Below are positions 25,703 to 34,346 of a stretch of DNA of 37,402 bases, one piece after another. The notes beneath the pieces are model-generated. The model did not search any database. It was not told the origin of the DNA and saw nothing but the letters and a program-made list of their open reading frames with translations. The number at the start of each line of letters is the position of its first letter. The first letter of the stretch is position 1. Source of the stretch: Thermoanaerobaculia bacterium (GTDB lineage Bacteria; Acidobacteriota; Thermoanaerobaculia; Multivoradales; JAHEKO01); contig CALZIK010000128.1 of the NCBI GenBank assembly GCA_945787635.1, positions 1 to 37,402 of the forward strand, written 5' to 3'. The position numbers and the translations under genes are program-made.

Positions 25703-26620
25703 CTATCCTGCCGCAGAGTAAAGGTCTGCGCACTGGCGGCACAGGCTCTGTCGCGGTTCCCAGGACGGGAAATCGGCGCGAATCAGCCCGAGAACTCGGG
25801 CAGTGAGGTCTGCCGGATTCGATTGGAGCCGCGCGCAGGGCATCTGGCATAGGGGGCACCGGCCGGTTGCCCCCGAGTCGGCGGCCGGAGTCGGTTGCGC
25901 CGCGAAAGCCGCAAGCTCGGCGTGGTTCGGTCGTTGCGAATGAAAGAACCGCTCGAAGACCGCAGGACCTCGGGCTCCGAGCATTCGAAACGTGTTCAGA
26001 AAATCCGATCGGCGCAGCCGTTTCTGGCCGGCCGTAAGTCGGCCACGAGACTCGAGGCGACCGTCGATCGTCGTGTCCCAGAGGGCTCGATAGCGCTCCC
26101 GCAAGAGGCTCTTCATGACCGACCCGTCGTCGTCGGTTCCGAGAGTCCGGGTGAAGCCGAACTCGGGATCGAGCATGTCGGCGATGTGGAGTAGTTCGTG
26201 GTGCAACCACGGCATCAGCCGGTCCGGATTCGCCAGGGTCGTCGCCCGAATCCTCAGCAGCAAGATCGGTCGGCTGTGGTCTCGGTGGTTCTCTTGAAGG
26301 TCTGCGAATTCCTCGCCCGCTTTGACTACTGGCACCGCGAGAGCTCGAGAGGTAGCGGCGGTGATCGAGGTGCACTCTTCGATCGCCGCATGCACCGGTT
26401 CTCCCAGAGCCAGCCGCACGAACCAGCGGTTGTGAAGCTCGCCGAAGCTCGATTCTCTCGCTGCGGCCGACGCGACCTCGTAGATGGGCTCGCGCTCCCG
26501 ATGGAACGTCCGCCGCTCCTCGATCGCCGCGGCCTCGATGGCCGCGAGGACCGCGTCCTCAACCAACCGGGGATCGAACTCGGTCGAGTAGGCGATCCTC
26601 GGTTCCGGTGAAGCGCCCAT
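25703..26620 (-). CDS. HExxH and zinc-ribbon protein of unknown family in the Nxr-like cluster
   Basis: A 305-residue protein that I cannot place in a named family. It has a metal-binding HELLH motif (His141, Glu142, His145) followed by acidic residues (Asp148, Asp151, Glu153), as in zincin-type metallopeptidases. The C-terminus holds a zinc-ribbon-like set: Cys255, Cys258 and Cys262 (CPLCQMPC) and Cys294, Cys297 (CRQC). No signal peptide or membrane segment is seen, so it is probably cytoplasmic. The start is ATG at 26620, five bases after the TorD-type stop, with GAGGT upstream; this tight spacing shows it belongs to the operon. A role in maturation, insertion of a metal or cluster, or quality control of the oxidoreductase is possible but is inference. 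Confidence 0.82.
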   Translation of the reverse strand: MGASPEPRIAYSTEFDPRLVEDAVLAAIEAAAIEERRTFHREREPIYEVASAAARESSFGELHNRWFVRLALGEPVHAAIEECTSITAATSRALAVPVVKAGEEFADLQENHRDHSRPILLLRIRATTLANPDRLMPWLHHELLHIADMLDPEFGFTRTLGTDDDGSVMKSLLRERYRALWDTTIDGRLESRGRLTAGQKRLRRSDFLNTFRMLGARGPAVFERFFHSQRPNHAELAAFAAQPTPAADSGATGRCPLCQMPCARLQSNPADLTARVLGLIRADFPSWEPRQSLCRQCADLYSAAG

Positions 26621-26625
26621 GGCGG

Positions 26626-27423
26626 CTACCTCGAGCTGCGGTTCTCGACGCCTCCGATGTGAACCAGCTCGTCCTGGCTGGCGTCGCTCGAGCCGCAGGC
26701 CATGGGCATGTTGTCGGCCTCGCTCGAGCGGAGCTCCAGAACCGCAGGTCCGATCGAAACCCCCAGCCGAGCGCACTCCGCCAGAAGGAAGGCCTCGCAA
26801 AGACCACCCAAGCCGCCGTAAAACCCCTGGGGATCGGCTTGTTGGACGGATCGGGCGAATGCGCGACCAAAGCGGGCCAGATGCCGGTCCAAGAAGGTCC
26901 CGACCGCCTTCGCCGTGACCTCGGCCATCTCGATGTCGTCGTGCTCGATTGCCCAGCACTCCTTGCGTGACAGAAACTCCAGGAACTCGAACTCGCAGGC
27001 GACGTGGTCATGGCGCTCGTGGCGGGTTTCGCTCGAGCGCAGGCCAAACGCTGCGTAAAAACCGCCCAGATCGGCGAGCTCGTTGCTGCGCATGAGCAAG
27101 GCCTGGCGCCCATACTCGCACTCGTAAGGGCAGACCTGTCCGCGCAGGGTGTGGCCGAAGAGCCGGGCGTAGGCCCTGGTCAGCGGCTCCAGTCCGAGTG
27201 TCTTCGAGGAGCAAGCTCGCTCTACCGCGTCGGTCAGTCCTTGCGGCGGTCCGCTCTCCAGATGGCGAGCCGCGCTCCGCTGGGCGTCGCGGCCGTCGGC
27301 GGAGAAGAAGGCCTCGAGGAGGGCTTCCCCGGGGTTGTCGAATCCCAGCTTCAGCGCACGGCACAGCACTCCGCGAGCGAGAGCGCCGGTGTAGACGGTC
27401 GGCGTGTCGATGGGGATCGTCAT
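26626..27423 (-). CDS. TorD/DmsD-type molybdoenzyme chaperone
   Basis: A 265-residue cytoplasmic all-helical protein of the TorD family, the group of system-specific chaperones that bind the signal peptide and help insert the molybdenum cofactor into DMSO-reductase-family enzymes before Tat export. Seen: YARLFGHTLRGQVCPYECEYG, the acidic/hydrophobic loop NELADLGGFYAAFGLRSSE, then RHDHVACEFEFLEFLSRKE, which is the characteristic E-x-D/H-H-hydrophobic pattern, and FLDRHLARFGRAFARSVQQA. Length is slightly above the family norm. The ATG at 27423 is nine bases after the NxrB-like stop. Its place directly behind the iron-sulfur subunit gene matches the job of maturing the catalytic and iron-sulfur pair. 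Confidence 0.9.
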   Translation of the reverse strand: MTIPIDTPTVYTGALARGVLCRALKLGFDNPGEALLEAFFSADGRDAQRSAARHLESGPPQGLTDAVERACSSKTLGLEPLTRAYARLFGHTLRGQVCPYECEYGRQALLMRSNELADLGGFYAAFGLRSSETRHERHDHVACEFEFLEFLSRKECWAIEHDDIEMAEVTAKAVGTFLDRHLARFGRAFARSVQQADPQGFYGGLGGLCEAFLLAECARLGVSIGPAVLELRSSEADNMPMACGSSDASQDELVHIGGVENRSSR

Positions 27424-27432
27424 CGCCGTGTC

Positions 27433-28701
27433 TCAGATCGAATTGGCGTGGACATTGGTCCGCACGTGAAGCGGTTCCTCAACGGTGGTTCGAAACAGCT
27501 CGCGCCCATCCTCGCCGAAGGCGATCACCGTATCGTTGTAGAGCGTAAACGGGCGGCCTCGGTAGTTGCCTTCGTAGATCTTCGGCCCCTCCTCGATTTC
27601 ATACCGGAAGATGATCCGATTGTCGCGCCGGAACAGATTCAGGACGCAGAGGAGCTCGCGATCGGGAAACTTATAACGCTCGACGGCGCGCTCGACTCCG
27701 GGTCCGAACATCTGTTCAAGGTAGGGCTTGGGCACCCACCGAGGAGGTATGTAGTAGCCGTTGGGTTGGGTGCCGAGCTGTGGGTAGAGCGGCAGGGCGA
27801 CCTTGGCCTCGTGGACCAGGTAGTAGAGGGGATTCTGCCGGTCCTCGGCCCAGGTGCCGTCCTCGTCCAGCTTCGCCAGACCCTGGAGGCGGATTTGACC
27901 GATGCAAGCCGCCATGCAGCGGGTTTCCATCGGCACGCCGTCCGATTCCGGATCCGTGCCTTCGACACGGGGATAGCAGGCGATGCACTTCTCGCTCACG
28001 CGGGTGTTGCCGCGGTACATCGACTTCTTGTAAGGGCAGGCTTCAACGCACTTGCGGTAGCCGCGACACTGCTCCTGGTCGAGCAGCACGATGCCGTCCT
28101 CGGGTCGCTTGTAGATTGCCTTGCGCGGGCAGGCTGCCAGACATGCGGGATAGCTGCAGTGGTTGCAGATTCGCGCCAGGTAGAAGAACCAGGTGTCGTG
28201 GACGGGCAGTTCCGTGCCGACCTTGTCGAGCTGGTCGCGCACGCCCTTCTTGCCGACCGGATTGTCCTCATAGATGTTGGGCGAGCTCCATTCCTCGTCG
28301 GCAGGCAGATAACCCACCACTCTGGAGCTTTCCGGATCGAGCGTCGTTTCGGCCGCTTCGAAGATCGTCTTGCCTTCGAACTGGCCATAGGGACCCGTGC
28401 GCTCGTCGGAGACAACACCGTCCCAGTACTGTCCCCCGGGGTCGGCCTCGTGGAGTTTGTGCAGGATCTTGATGTCCCAGGACTGCGGGTAGCCGCCATA
28501 GGGCTTGGTCTCGACGTTGGCCCACCACATGTGCTCCTGGCCCTTGCTGAAGGTCCAGGTCGATTTGCACGCCATCGTGCAGCTCTGGCAGGCGATGCAG
28601 CGGTTGATGTTGAAGACGAAGGCGAACTGCCGTTCGGGGAAGCGCGCTTCGTAGGGGTAGCTCATCTCGCGCCCCAGGTGCCAGTTGTTGACTCTCGCCA
28701 T
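27433..28701 (-). CDS. nxrB: Iron-sulfur (beta) subunit of Nxr/Nar-type molybdenum oxidoreductase
   Basis: A 422-residue ferredoxin-like electron-transfer subunit. Four cluster sites are visible: CIACQSCTMAC (Cys35, 38, 41, 45), CNHCSYPACLAACPRKAIY, CRGYRKCVEACPYKK and CIACYPRVEG with a distant METRCMAACIG. The Tyr in CRGYRKC takes the place of a fourth Cys, as Trp does in NarH, so this site is likely [3Fe-4S]. Stretches such as FVFNINRCIACQ, GQEHMWWANVETKPYGGYP, RKAIYKRPEDGIVLLDQ and RVSEKCIACYPR are those I know from NxrB of Nitrospira rather than from NarH of enterobacteria, and the length agrees (about 430). No signal peptide is present, so it is probably exported with the Tat-bearing catalytic subunit. 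A strong AGGAGG precedes the ATG. Function as nitrite oxidase or nitrate reductase is undecided. Confidence 0.9.
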   Translation of the reverse strand: MARVNNWHLGREMSYPYEARFPERQFAFVFNINRCIACQSCTMACKSTWTFSKGQEHMWWANVETKPYGGYPQSWDIKILHKLHEADPGGQYWDGVVSDERTGPYGQFEGKTIFEAAETTLDPESSRVVGYLPADEEWSSPNIYEDNPVGKKGVRDQLDKVGTELPVHDTWFFYLARICNHCSYPACLAACPRKAIYKRPEDGIVLLDQEQCRGYRKCVEACPYKKSMYRGNTRVSEKCIACYPRVEGTDPESDGVPMETRCMAACIGQIRLQGLAKLDEDGTWAEDRQNPLYYLVHEAKVALPLYPQLGTQPNGYYIPPRWVPKPYLEQMFGPGVERAVERYKFPDRELLCVLNLFRRDNRIIFRYEIEEGPKIYEGNYRGRPFTLYNDTVIAFGEDGRELFRTTVEEPLHVRTNVHANSI

Positions 28702-28712
28702 TGCCGTTCCTC

Positions 28713-29066
28713 CTAGTCGTCTTCGCCGATGAGTCTTGGTCCGTCGCCGATCTGAACCAGCCGTTTCTGACTGCCGGCCGGTTGCGGCTCGGCGTCTCGC
28801 ACCACGAATCGGAAGCGGCCCCAGATCTCGAGCGCTTCGCTGATGATGCGCCGCACCTCGACCTCGCCCAGAACGCTCCAGGCGCGGTGGGCGCCCGCGT
28901 TCTGCGGCTTGCGAAAGAGGTTCAGCAACTGCGCCTCGTCGAACCCCAGCGCGGCGAACTCCTCGGCGAACGTGGCCGCCATCTCACGCATCGATTCTCG
29001 GTCGCCGGGAAGGGTGACCCCGATGAGCGCGTGTGGATCTTGTGGGTCCGGCTCTCCGTAGGGCAC
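28713..29066 (-). CDS. Small protein of unknown function between the catalytic and iron-sulfur subunit genes
   Basis: A 117-residue cytoplasmic protein starting at GTG, whose G is the last base of the catalytic subunit's TAG stop (TAGTG overlap), with GGAAG just upstream. The sequence is a compact helical domain: LPGDRESMREMAATFAEEFA, GFDEAQLLNLFRKPQNAGAH and GEVEVRRIISEALEIWGRF. No Cys clusters or signals. I have the impression of similar small proteins near other respiratory iron-sulfur enzymes, but I cannot name the family. Its invariable place between the two core subunit genes here suggests a role in assembly or stability of the enzyme, which is inference. A longer upstream frame exists but lies inside the catalytic gene. 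Confidence 0.78.
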   Translation of the reverse strand: MPYGEPDPQDPHALIGVTLPGDRESMREMAATFAEEFAALGFDEAQLLNLFRKPQNAGAHRAWSVLGEVEVRRIISEALEIWGRFRFVVRDAEPQPAGSQKRLVQIGDGPRLIGEDD

Positions 29067-32000
29067 TAGCTCTTCCTTACCCTGGTAGCCCGGCCCGCCA
29101 GATAGGTCTGCATGAAGTCGTTCTCGTTGTCCGGGGTATAGCCGGTCGTCGCCGGCTGCCACGTTCCTTTGCCCCCGAGTCCGCCGTCCTCGGCCTTGGT
29201 GACGCGTACCAGAGTCTCCTTGGGCACGGTGTTGAGGGCATGGTTGTCGGCTTCGCCGCCGAAGATGAACTTCATGAAGACCTTGGACTTGTGAAACAGA
29301 GTGTCGGTCTGGTGCATGGGCATGTGCCAGTTGCGGGTGATCGACTGTTGTGAGCCGTAGCGCAGATTCGCCTGGTAGCCGGTGTTCGCCGACAGCGCGC
29401 GCCCATCGGGCCGGCTCTCGTGGGCCCTGACGCTCTTTTCCGTGGCGATGAACGGGGCGTGCTTCATCATGACGATGTTGTACGGGTAGGCGTGGTTGTA
29501 CTTGACTCGCAGCATGCAGCGGGCGACGCGGTAGAAGAACTCGTCGGGCTTGGCGCCGAGGTAGGGTCGATCCGCGGGGTTGGCGTCGACGTAGACGTAG
29601 TCGCCGTCGTTGATGCCCAGGTCACGAGCAGCCTGCGGGTTGACGTGGAGCTGGTGCTCGCCGACCGAGGGTGAGCGTTTGTCGATGCGGTAGGGATCGC
29701 CGAAATTGGAGTCGTAGAGCATGTGCCAATCGACGTTCGACCATCCACTGTGCACGCGATGTCGGGTCTTGGGAGTCAGGCAAAAGAACTGGAACCCCTT
29801 TTCCCACAAGAAGTTCTTGGTTTTCTTGACCTGCGCCCACGGCATCTTCGTGTTGCGTACCGTTCGGTCGTCCCAGTGCTCGGCATCCGCCGCCAGTCCA
29901 TAGTCATCCGGACGCACGAACGGGTTGGTGCTGACGATCACGTTGGGCAGATACGGGGTCGCCTCCGGGCCCTCACGGTGAACGATGAAGTTTTCGCCGT
30001 ACTCGATGGCCTCGGGCACGTCCGAATAGGCGTGCAGCCTTCCGGTATCCGTGTGGAAAGGCTCACTGTCGTGGATCTGCTCGTAGAACGGAATCCGTGG
30101 GTAGGTGCGAAAGTTCATGAGCGCCCCGCCGGGCGGCCCGTACTTGCCGGCCATGAGATCGTCGACTTTGTAGCCCGAGGTCGTGGTCGAGCTGTCCAAC
30201 AGGCGTTGCAGGTAGATGTCCCGACGCCCCTCGTGTTCGAACTTGAACGCCTGCTCGAAACGTGCATCTCCGGTGACCTTGCCCAGGGAGCGCCCAATAC
30301 CCGCCAGAATCGCGAGATCGTCCTTGCTGTCGAATAGCGGCGGGATGCCGCCCTTCCAAACCTGCAGGAACGGATTGGAGCAGCTGGCGGTGACCTCGAG
30401 GCCCTCGAACTCGAGCCAGGAGTTGGCCGGTAGAGCGAGGTCCGAGTACTCGATCGAGGCGGTCATCTGGATATCGAAGGAGACGATCAGCTCGATGTTG
30501 GGGTTGACGTTCTTGATCATGCCGTACGCCCACTTGGCGTTGTTGATCAGGTTGACGTTGTTGAAAATGATCGACTTTGTCGGCGTCGGCATGTGACTCG
30601 CGCCCGTGAAGCAACGGCGGCCGTACTTCGGGGTCTCGACGATCAGGGCCTTGTCGCCGTGGTTCCAGTAGGCGGGCTCTTCGTCCTTGGTGTAGGCGTG
30701 AGCGCGAATATCCTTGCCCGAAGTTTCGGCGTCGAGGTCGAGATCGAAAGGATCTTCGGCCACCCAACCCTTGAAGCCCGGTCCGGTCCACGGCGAGCCC
30801 TGGAAGAGGGCCGCCTTGTAGTTGCCCGCCCAGGTGTGACAGCCGGCGCCGGGCTTGCCGATGTTGCCGGTCAAGAGCAACGGAAGGTAGGCGGCGCGAT
30901 TCATCTCGGTAGCGTGGAACCAGTGGTTGATGCCTTCGCCCTGGTGAATGGCAACGGGTTTTATCGTGGCGATGTCTTCGGCCAGCCGCTCGACCATCTC
31001 TCTGGGGCAATGAGTGATATCGCAGACCGTGTCGAGATCGTAGTCTTCGAGATGGGTCCGGTAGAGCTTCCATAGGGTCGAGCAACGAACCGTCGTGCCG
31101 TCGGCCATCCGAACGTCGTAGCTGCCGTCGAGCGCCGGCGACAGGCCTCTTGCCCGCATGGTGTCGCCGACGTCGTCGCGATTGAGCGCCCGCGGGCCGC
31201 CCGCGGTTTGGTCCCAGACGACGTAGTCACCGAGCTGCTCGTGCTGCTCGGCGGTCAGTCCCTGGATCTTCATCGACGGTCCCTCGGGGTCGAGATCGGT
31301 AACGTAGTCCGGGAACACCTCGTGGGCTCGCAGTCGCCTCAGGTTGTCGTGGCGTACCAGGAGCGGAAAGTCGGTGAAGCTCTTGACGAAGGACTCGTCG
31401 TATCGTTTGTTTTCGATCATCAGCCGCGTGACGCCCAGCCAGAGTGCTGCGTCCGTCGCGGGCCGGATCGGGATCCAGTAATCGGCTTTAGTGGACGGCG
31501 GTCCGTACTCAGGTGCGATCACGACGATCTTCCCGCCGCGCTCCATGCACTCGATGAACCAGTGGGAATCGGTCAGCTTGTTCTCGACCAGGTTCTTGCC
31601 GTCCATGATGATGAGCTTCGAGTAGCGCAGGTCGTTGAAGTCACAGTCGGAGGCCTGCAGCCCATGTACCCACGGATGACCCGGCGCCTGATCGCCATGC
31701 CAGGTGTAATTGGACCAGGTGCGGCCGGCGCGAGCCTGATCGGGGCCGACGCCGCGGACCTTGGCGTCGAGCAGCGCCAGCGAGTTGCACAGGCGATACA
31801 TGCCGTACTTGCCCAGGACGCCCAGGAGCCCCATGCCACCGCGCATCTTGATCGTGCGAGTGCCTGCGCCGCCCATGGCGTCGACCATCTCGGGCTGATA
31901 GCCCTGGGCCAGCAGACGTTCGGCGCCGTCTTGGCCACTGTAGCGCTGGGTGATCGCCTGGAGCGCCGAAGCGATCTTGTCGAAGGCCTCGTCCCAGGGG

Positions 32001-32530
32001 ATCTGGATGAACTCGTCGTCGCCCCGGCTGTCGAACATGTACTTGGTCTTGAGCTCCGGCGTGAGCTCGGGAAAGCCGGCGTCCGCCCATGCCTTCCATC
32101 CCTTGCGGACGATCGGATGGCGCAGCCGGTAGGGGCCGTAGAGCACGCGGTGGAAGGTGTAACCCTTGGCGCACTGGCGCGGGTTCCAGTTGACCGTGGC
32201 GTGGTTTCCGTAGAGGTCTGCGTAGTCCTGGTAGTCGTAGGTCGAGCCGCTGCGCACCACGATGCCGTTGCGAACGTAGGCCCGAATGCGGCAAGCGTGG
32301 GTGTCGTTGGGCGAACAGACCCAATCGAAGGTGCGGTCGTAGCGGTACTGATCGTGGTAGATCTTCTCCCAGTCGCGGCCGACTCTGCGTGACAGGGGGT
32401 TGTCGTCGGGCGCGAGTGGTTCCAGGAAGGTGCACGCGCCCTGGACTCCGAACAGAGCCGCCCCTACTCCTCCGCCGAGGAATTTCATGAAGAGTCGTCG
32501 GTCGAGAGAGACATCGTCCGTTGTCAGCAT
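29066..32530 (-). CDS. nxrA: Catalytic molybdopterin (alpha) subunit, Nxr/Nar type, Tat-exported
   Basis: A 1154-residue type II DMSO reductase family subunit. A Tat signal (SLDRRLFMKFLGGGVGAALF) opens the protein. The FS0 iron-sulfur site reads Cys72-x3-Asp76-x3-Cys80 with Cys120 in NPRQCAKG; an Asp replaces the middle Cys. Asp280 in SNYTWHGDQAPG aligns with the Mo-ligand Asp of NarG. The cofactor domains continue with SKLIIMDGKNLVENK, WIPIRPATDAALWLG, LLTGNIGKPGAGCHTWAGN and, near the C-terminus, the dinucleotide-binding LHVNPQAARDLGINDGDYVY. Length and motifs such as VCSPNDTHACRIRAY match Nitrospira-type NxrA. The start chosen is ATG at 32530, with GAGGAGG upstream; a GTG at 32566 gives 12 more residues. 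The likely reaction is nitrite oxidation to nitrate or its reverse, in the periplasm. Confidence 0.9.
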   Translation of the reverse strand: MLTTDDVSLDRRLFMKFLGGGVGAALFGVQGACTFLEPLAPDDNPLSRRVGRDWEKIYHDQYRYDRTFDWVCSPNDTHACRIRAYVRNGIVVRSGSTYDYQDYADLYGNHATVNWNPRQCAKGYTFHRVLYGPYRLRHPIVRKGWKAWADAGFPELTPELKTKYMFDSRGDDEFIQIPWDEAFDKIASALQAITQRYSGQDGAERLLAQGYQPEMVDAMGGAGTRTIKMRGGMGLLGVLGKYGMYRLCNSLALLDAKVRGVGPDQARAGRTWSNYTWHGDQAPGHPWVHGLQASDCDFNDLRYSKLIIMDGKNLVENKLTDSHWFIECMERGGKIVVIAPEYGPPSTKADYWIPIRPATDAALWLGVTRLMIENKRYDESFVKSFTDFPLLVRHDNLRRLRAHEVFPDYVTDLDPEGPSMKIQGLTAEQHEQLGDYVVWDQTAGGPRALNRDDVGDTMRARGLSPALDGSYDVRMADGTTVRCSTLWKLYRTHLEDYDLDTVCDITHCPREMVERLAEDIATIKPVAIHQGEGINHWFHATEMNRAAYLPLLLTGNIGKPGAGCHTWAGNYKAALFQGSPWTGPGFKGWVAEDPFDLDLDAETSGKDIRAHAYTKDEEPAYWNHGDKALIVETPKYGRRCFTGASHMPTPTKSIIFNNVNLINNAKWAYGMIKNVNPNIELIVSFDIQMTASIEYSDLALPANSWLEFEGLEVTASCSNPFLQVWKGGIPPLFDSKDDLAILAGIGRSLGKVTGDARFEQAFKFEHEGRRDIYLQRLLDSSTTTSGYKVDDLMAGKYGPPGGALMNFRTYPRIPFYEQIHDSEPFHTDTGRLHAYSDVPEAIEYGENFIVHREGPEATPYLPNVIVSTNPFVRPDDYGLAADAEHWDDRTVRNTKMPWAQVKKTKNFLWEKGFQFFCLTPKTRHRVHSGWSNVDWHMLYDSNFGDPYRIDKRSPSVGEHQLHVNPQAARDLGINDGDYVYVDANPADRPYLGAKPDEFFYRVARCMLRVKYNHAYPYNIVMMKHAPFIATEKSVRAHESRPDGRALSANTGYQANLRYGSQQSITRNWHMPMHQTDTLFHKSKVFMKFIFGGEADNHALNTVPKETLVRVTKAEDGGLGGKGTWQPATTGYTPDNENDFMQTYLAGRATRVRKS

Positions 32531-32567
32531 CCGGGCCTCCTCACGGGTTGTCATCTGTTCCACCACT

Positions 32568-34241
32568 TCAACCGCCGATCACGAACTCCTGCCAGATGGT
32601 CACGGATTTCTTGCCGTCCCGGTCACCGGCACTTCCGTCCCAGATCGCGAAGGCCACAGGAACGCTGCGGCCCGGCGTCAGTGAACGCGTGTCTGCCCCC
32701 GCCGAAGTCAACGATCGGCGGAAGAGGACGCGATAGGAGCCGGTACTGTGGACGCCGGTGGAGGTCACTGCGCGATCGGTGAGCGGCCGTGCGCGTAGTG
32801 TGCCGAACCCTTGGGCGACGAGGTCCTCGACCGAGGTGCGGTCGGTCGGATCCGAGACGATGTTGCCCGCACCCCAGGCGGTGACGTAGGTGGGGTCTGA
32901 ATCCAAAGTCAGCGCGCGCCGGGTCGGCTGCTCGAGCGGCGAGAGCGAAAAGTTGGGGTAGGAATCGATGCCGATGTTGGGGTAGACCTTCTCGAGGTCT
33001 TGATAAGCGGGTTCGAGATCGGCCTGACGCTCGGATTTCCACATCCAGATGTTGACCTTGCCGCCGCGCTGCCCCATGGCGAAGAAGGGGGGATCGTCGC
33101 TGAGTGCGAATTGCACCGCCGCGGCGTCCCGGAAATCCTGAGGCCGCATCACGGTGTGGTCCCACGACGTGTCCGACCAGGTGAGAAGCAACGCCAGCTC
33201 GCTGCCGTCATGGACCGCCTGCACAGTCAGCTCTTCGGGGCGGTTGCCACGCCACCACAGCGGCATGAGGTGGAGCGAGGCTGCCTCGGCCGAGCGCCAG
33301 ATGCCCGAGTCGGGGTGGTTGGGAACCTCGTCGACGCGCACGGCCACCAGGCGGTACCGCTTCATTTCCACCTTTTCGCGCTGCTCGGGACTCGACAGGC
33401 CGAGCACCAGGCGGGTCAGATTCCAGCCGTCGTCGCCGTGGAGGTACGGATTCGAGGGCATGGGTGAGCCCGGCAATCCGGCGACGATCCGTCGATAGAC
33501 GTCTTCGGGATCGTAGGTGCCCTTGAAGACCCCGGCGGTCAGATCGCGTGGACGGGTCGGCCGCCCCTTGGAGTCGACCTGCTCTTGGGCGCCGTCTCCT
33601 CGACCCGTTGCGCCGTGGCACGGCGCGCATCCTTTGGTGAACAACTCGCGGGCTCGAGCCTCTCCTTCAGCGGTTTCCCGGGGCGGTTCGGGAACTGCGA
33701 TGACTCCCTTGCCGGAGGCGAACTGCTTGGCAGGCTCTTCCGGCTCGGGAATCTCGAACGAGCGATCCGAAAGCGACTTGATGTAGTGGACCAGGCCCCA
33801 GCGATCCCTTTCCGGCAGGTGTCCCCAGGAGGGCATCGCCGAGCCCGGCATGCCGCGGGAGATCGTCTTGAATAGATCTTCGTCGGTCGGAATGGTTTCC
33901 CAGGTCGAGACCAGACGGTACTGGCCGCGCGTGAAGTCTCTCGGCTTCGGGTACAGCAGATAAGCTGCTTCTCCGGCACCGTCTCCGGTCACACCGTGGC
34001 ACGATGCGCAGTGCTTGGTATAGCGATCCTCGCCACTGGCCAAGAGGGCCGGAGTGGCGGTGAGAGTCTGCGAGGGGAGTATCGGGGCTTCGACCTCACC
34101 GGTCACCGCATCTTGGATCGAAGCAGGGCATCCGGCCAGACATAGCACCGTCATCGTCAGCAGAAGGGGTTTTGTAGCCAGGGCGAGCGGCCGCTCGCGC
34201 CGGTCTGGCACTCTTGGGGTAGGTAGCACGGCAGTGCGCAT
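32568..34241 (-). CDS. Gamma subunit candidate: lipoprotein with two cytochrome c domains and an EB_dh-type haem domain
   Basis: A 557-residue lipoprotein (lipobox LAGC, Cys38). Residues 60-165 form a class I cytochrome c domain with CASCH (78-82) and a Met-ligand candidate at Met136 (PGSAMPSWG). Residues 190-285 form a second, with CAPCH (205-209) and Met261 (PGSPMPSNP). Residues 295-557 resemble the ethylbenzene-dehydrogenase-type gamma subunit fold that holds haem b (HLMPLWWRGNRPEELTVQAV, LLTWSDTSWDHTVM, DAAAVQFALSDDPPFF, NIWMWKSERQADLEP, ending SGDRDGKKSVTIWQEFVIGG). The start ATG at 34241 has AAGGAGG eight bases upstream. This layout would move electrons from the catalytic pair directly to c-type haems in the periplasm. 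It is the NxrC candidate, but the name is by position and domain, not proof. Confidence 0.88.
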   Translation of the reverse strand: MRTAVLPTPRVPDRRERPLALATKPLLLTMTVLCLAGCPASIQDAVTGEVEAPILPSQTLTATPALLASGEDRYTKHCASCHGVTGDGAGEAAYLLYPKPRDFTRGQYRLVSTWETIPTDEDLFKTISRGMPGSAMPSWGHLPERDRWGLVHYIKSLSDRSFEIPEPEEPAKQFASGKGVIAVPEPPRETAEGEARARELFTKGCAPCHGATGRGDGAQEQVDSKGRPTRPRDLTAGVFKGTYDPEDVYRRIVAGLPGSPMPSNPYLHGDDGWNLTRLVLGLSSPEQREKVEMKRYRLVAVRVDEVPNHPDSGIWRSAEAASLHLMPLWWRGNRPEELTVQAVHDGSELALLLTWSDTSWDHTVMRPQDFRDAAAVQFALSDDPPFFAMGQRGGKVNIWMWKSERQADLEPAYQDLEKVYPNIGIDSYPNFSLSPLEQPTRRALTLDSDPTYVTAWGAGNIVSDPTDRTSVEDLVAQGFGTLRARPLTDRAVTSTGVHSTGSYRVLFRRSLTSAGADTRSLTPGRSVPVAFAIWDGSAGDRDGKKSVTIWQEFVIGG

Positions 34242-34328
34242 GAAGCCCCTCCTTGATTTTCGATCTGCGCCGTCCAAACTGACGGGAGGGCCCGTGCGCG
34301 GCAATACCCCAACGGACAGTGGCGCGCG

Positions 34329-34346
34329 CCCACCCTGGCGGGTGGG
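34329..34346. promoter_or_regulatory. Perfect hairpin in the gap inside the Nxr-like operon
   Basis: CCCACCC-TGGC-GGGTGGG, a 7-bp perfect stem with a four-base loop, sits in the 148-bp gap between the outer-membrane protein gene and the gamma-subunit gene, the largest gap among the first five genes. No T-run follows. It could mark a partial terminator, a processing site or a second promoter region; the evidence is only structural. Confidence 0.4.

Noticed and set aside
27004-28716. 570-codon plus-strand frame
   Set aside because: Antisense shadow of the TorD-type and iron-sulfur subunit genes; no family features and GC-driven composition.
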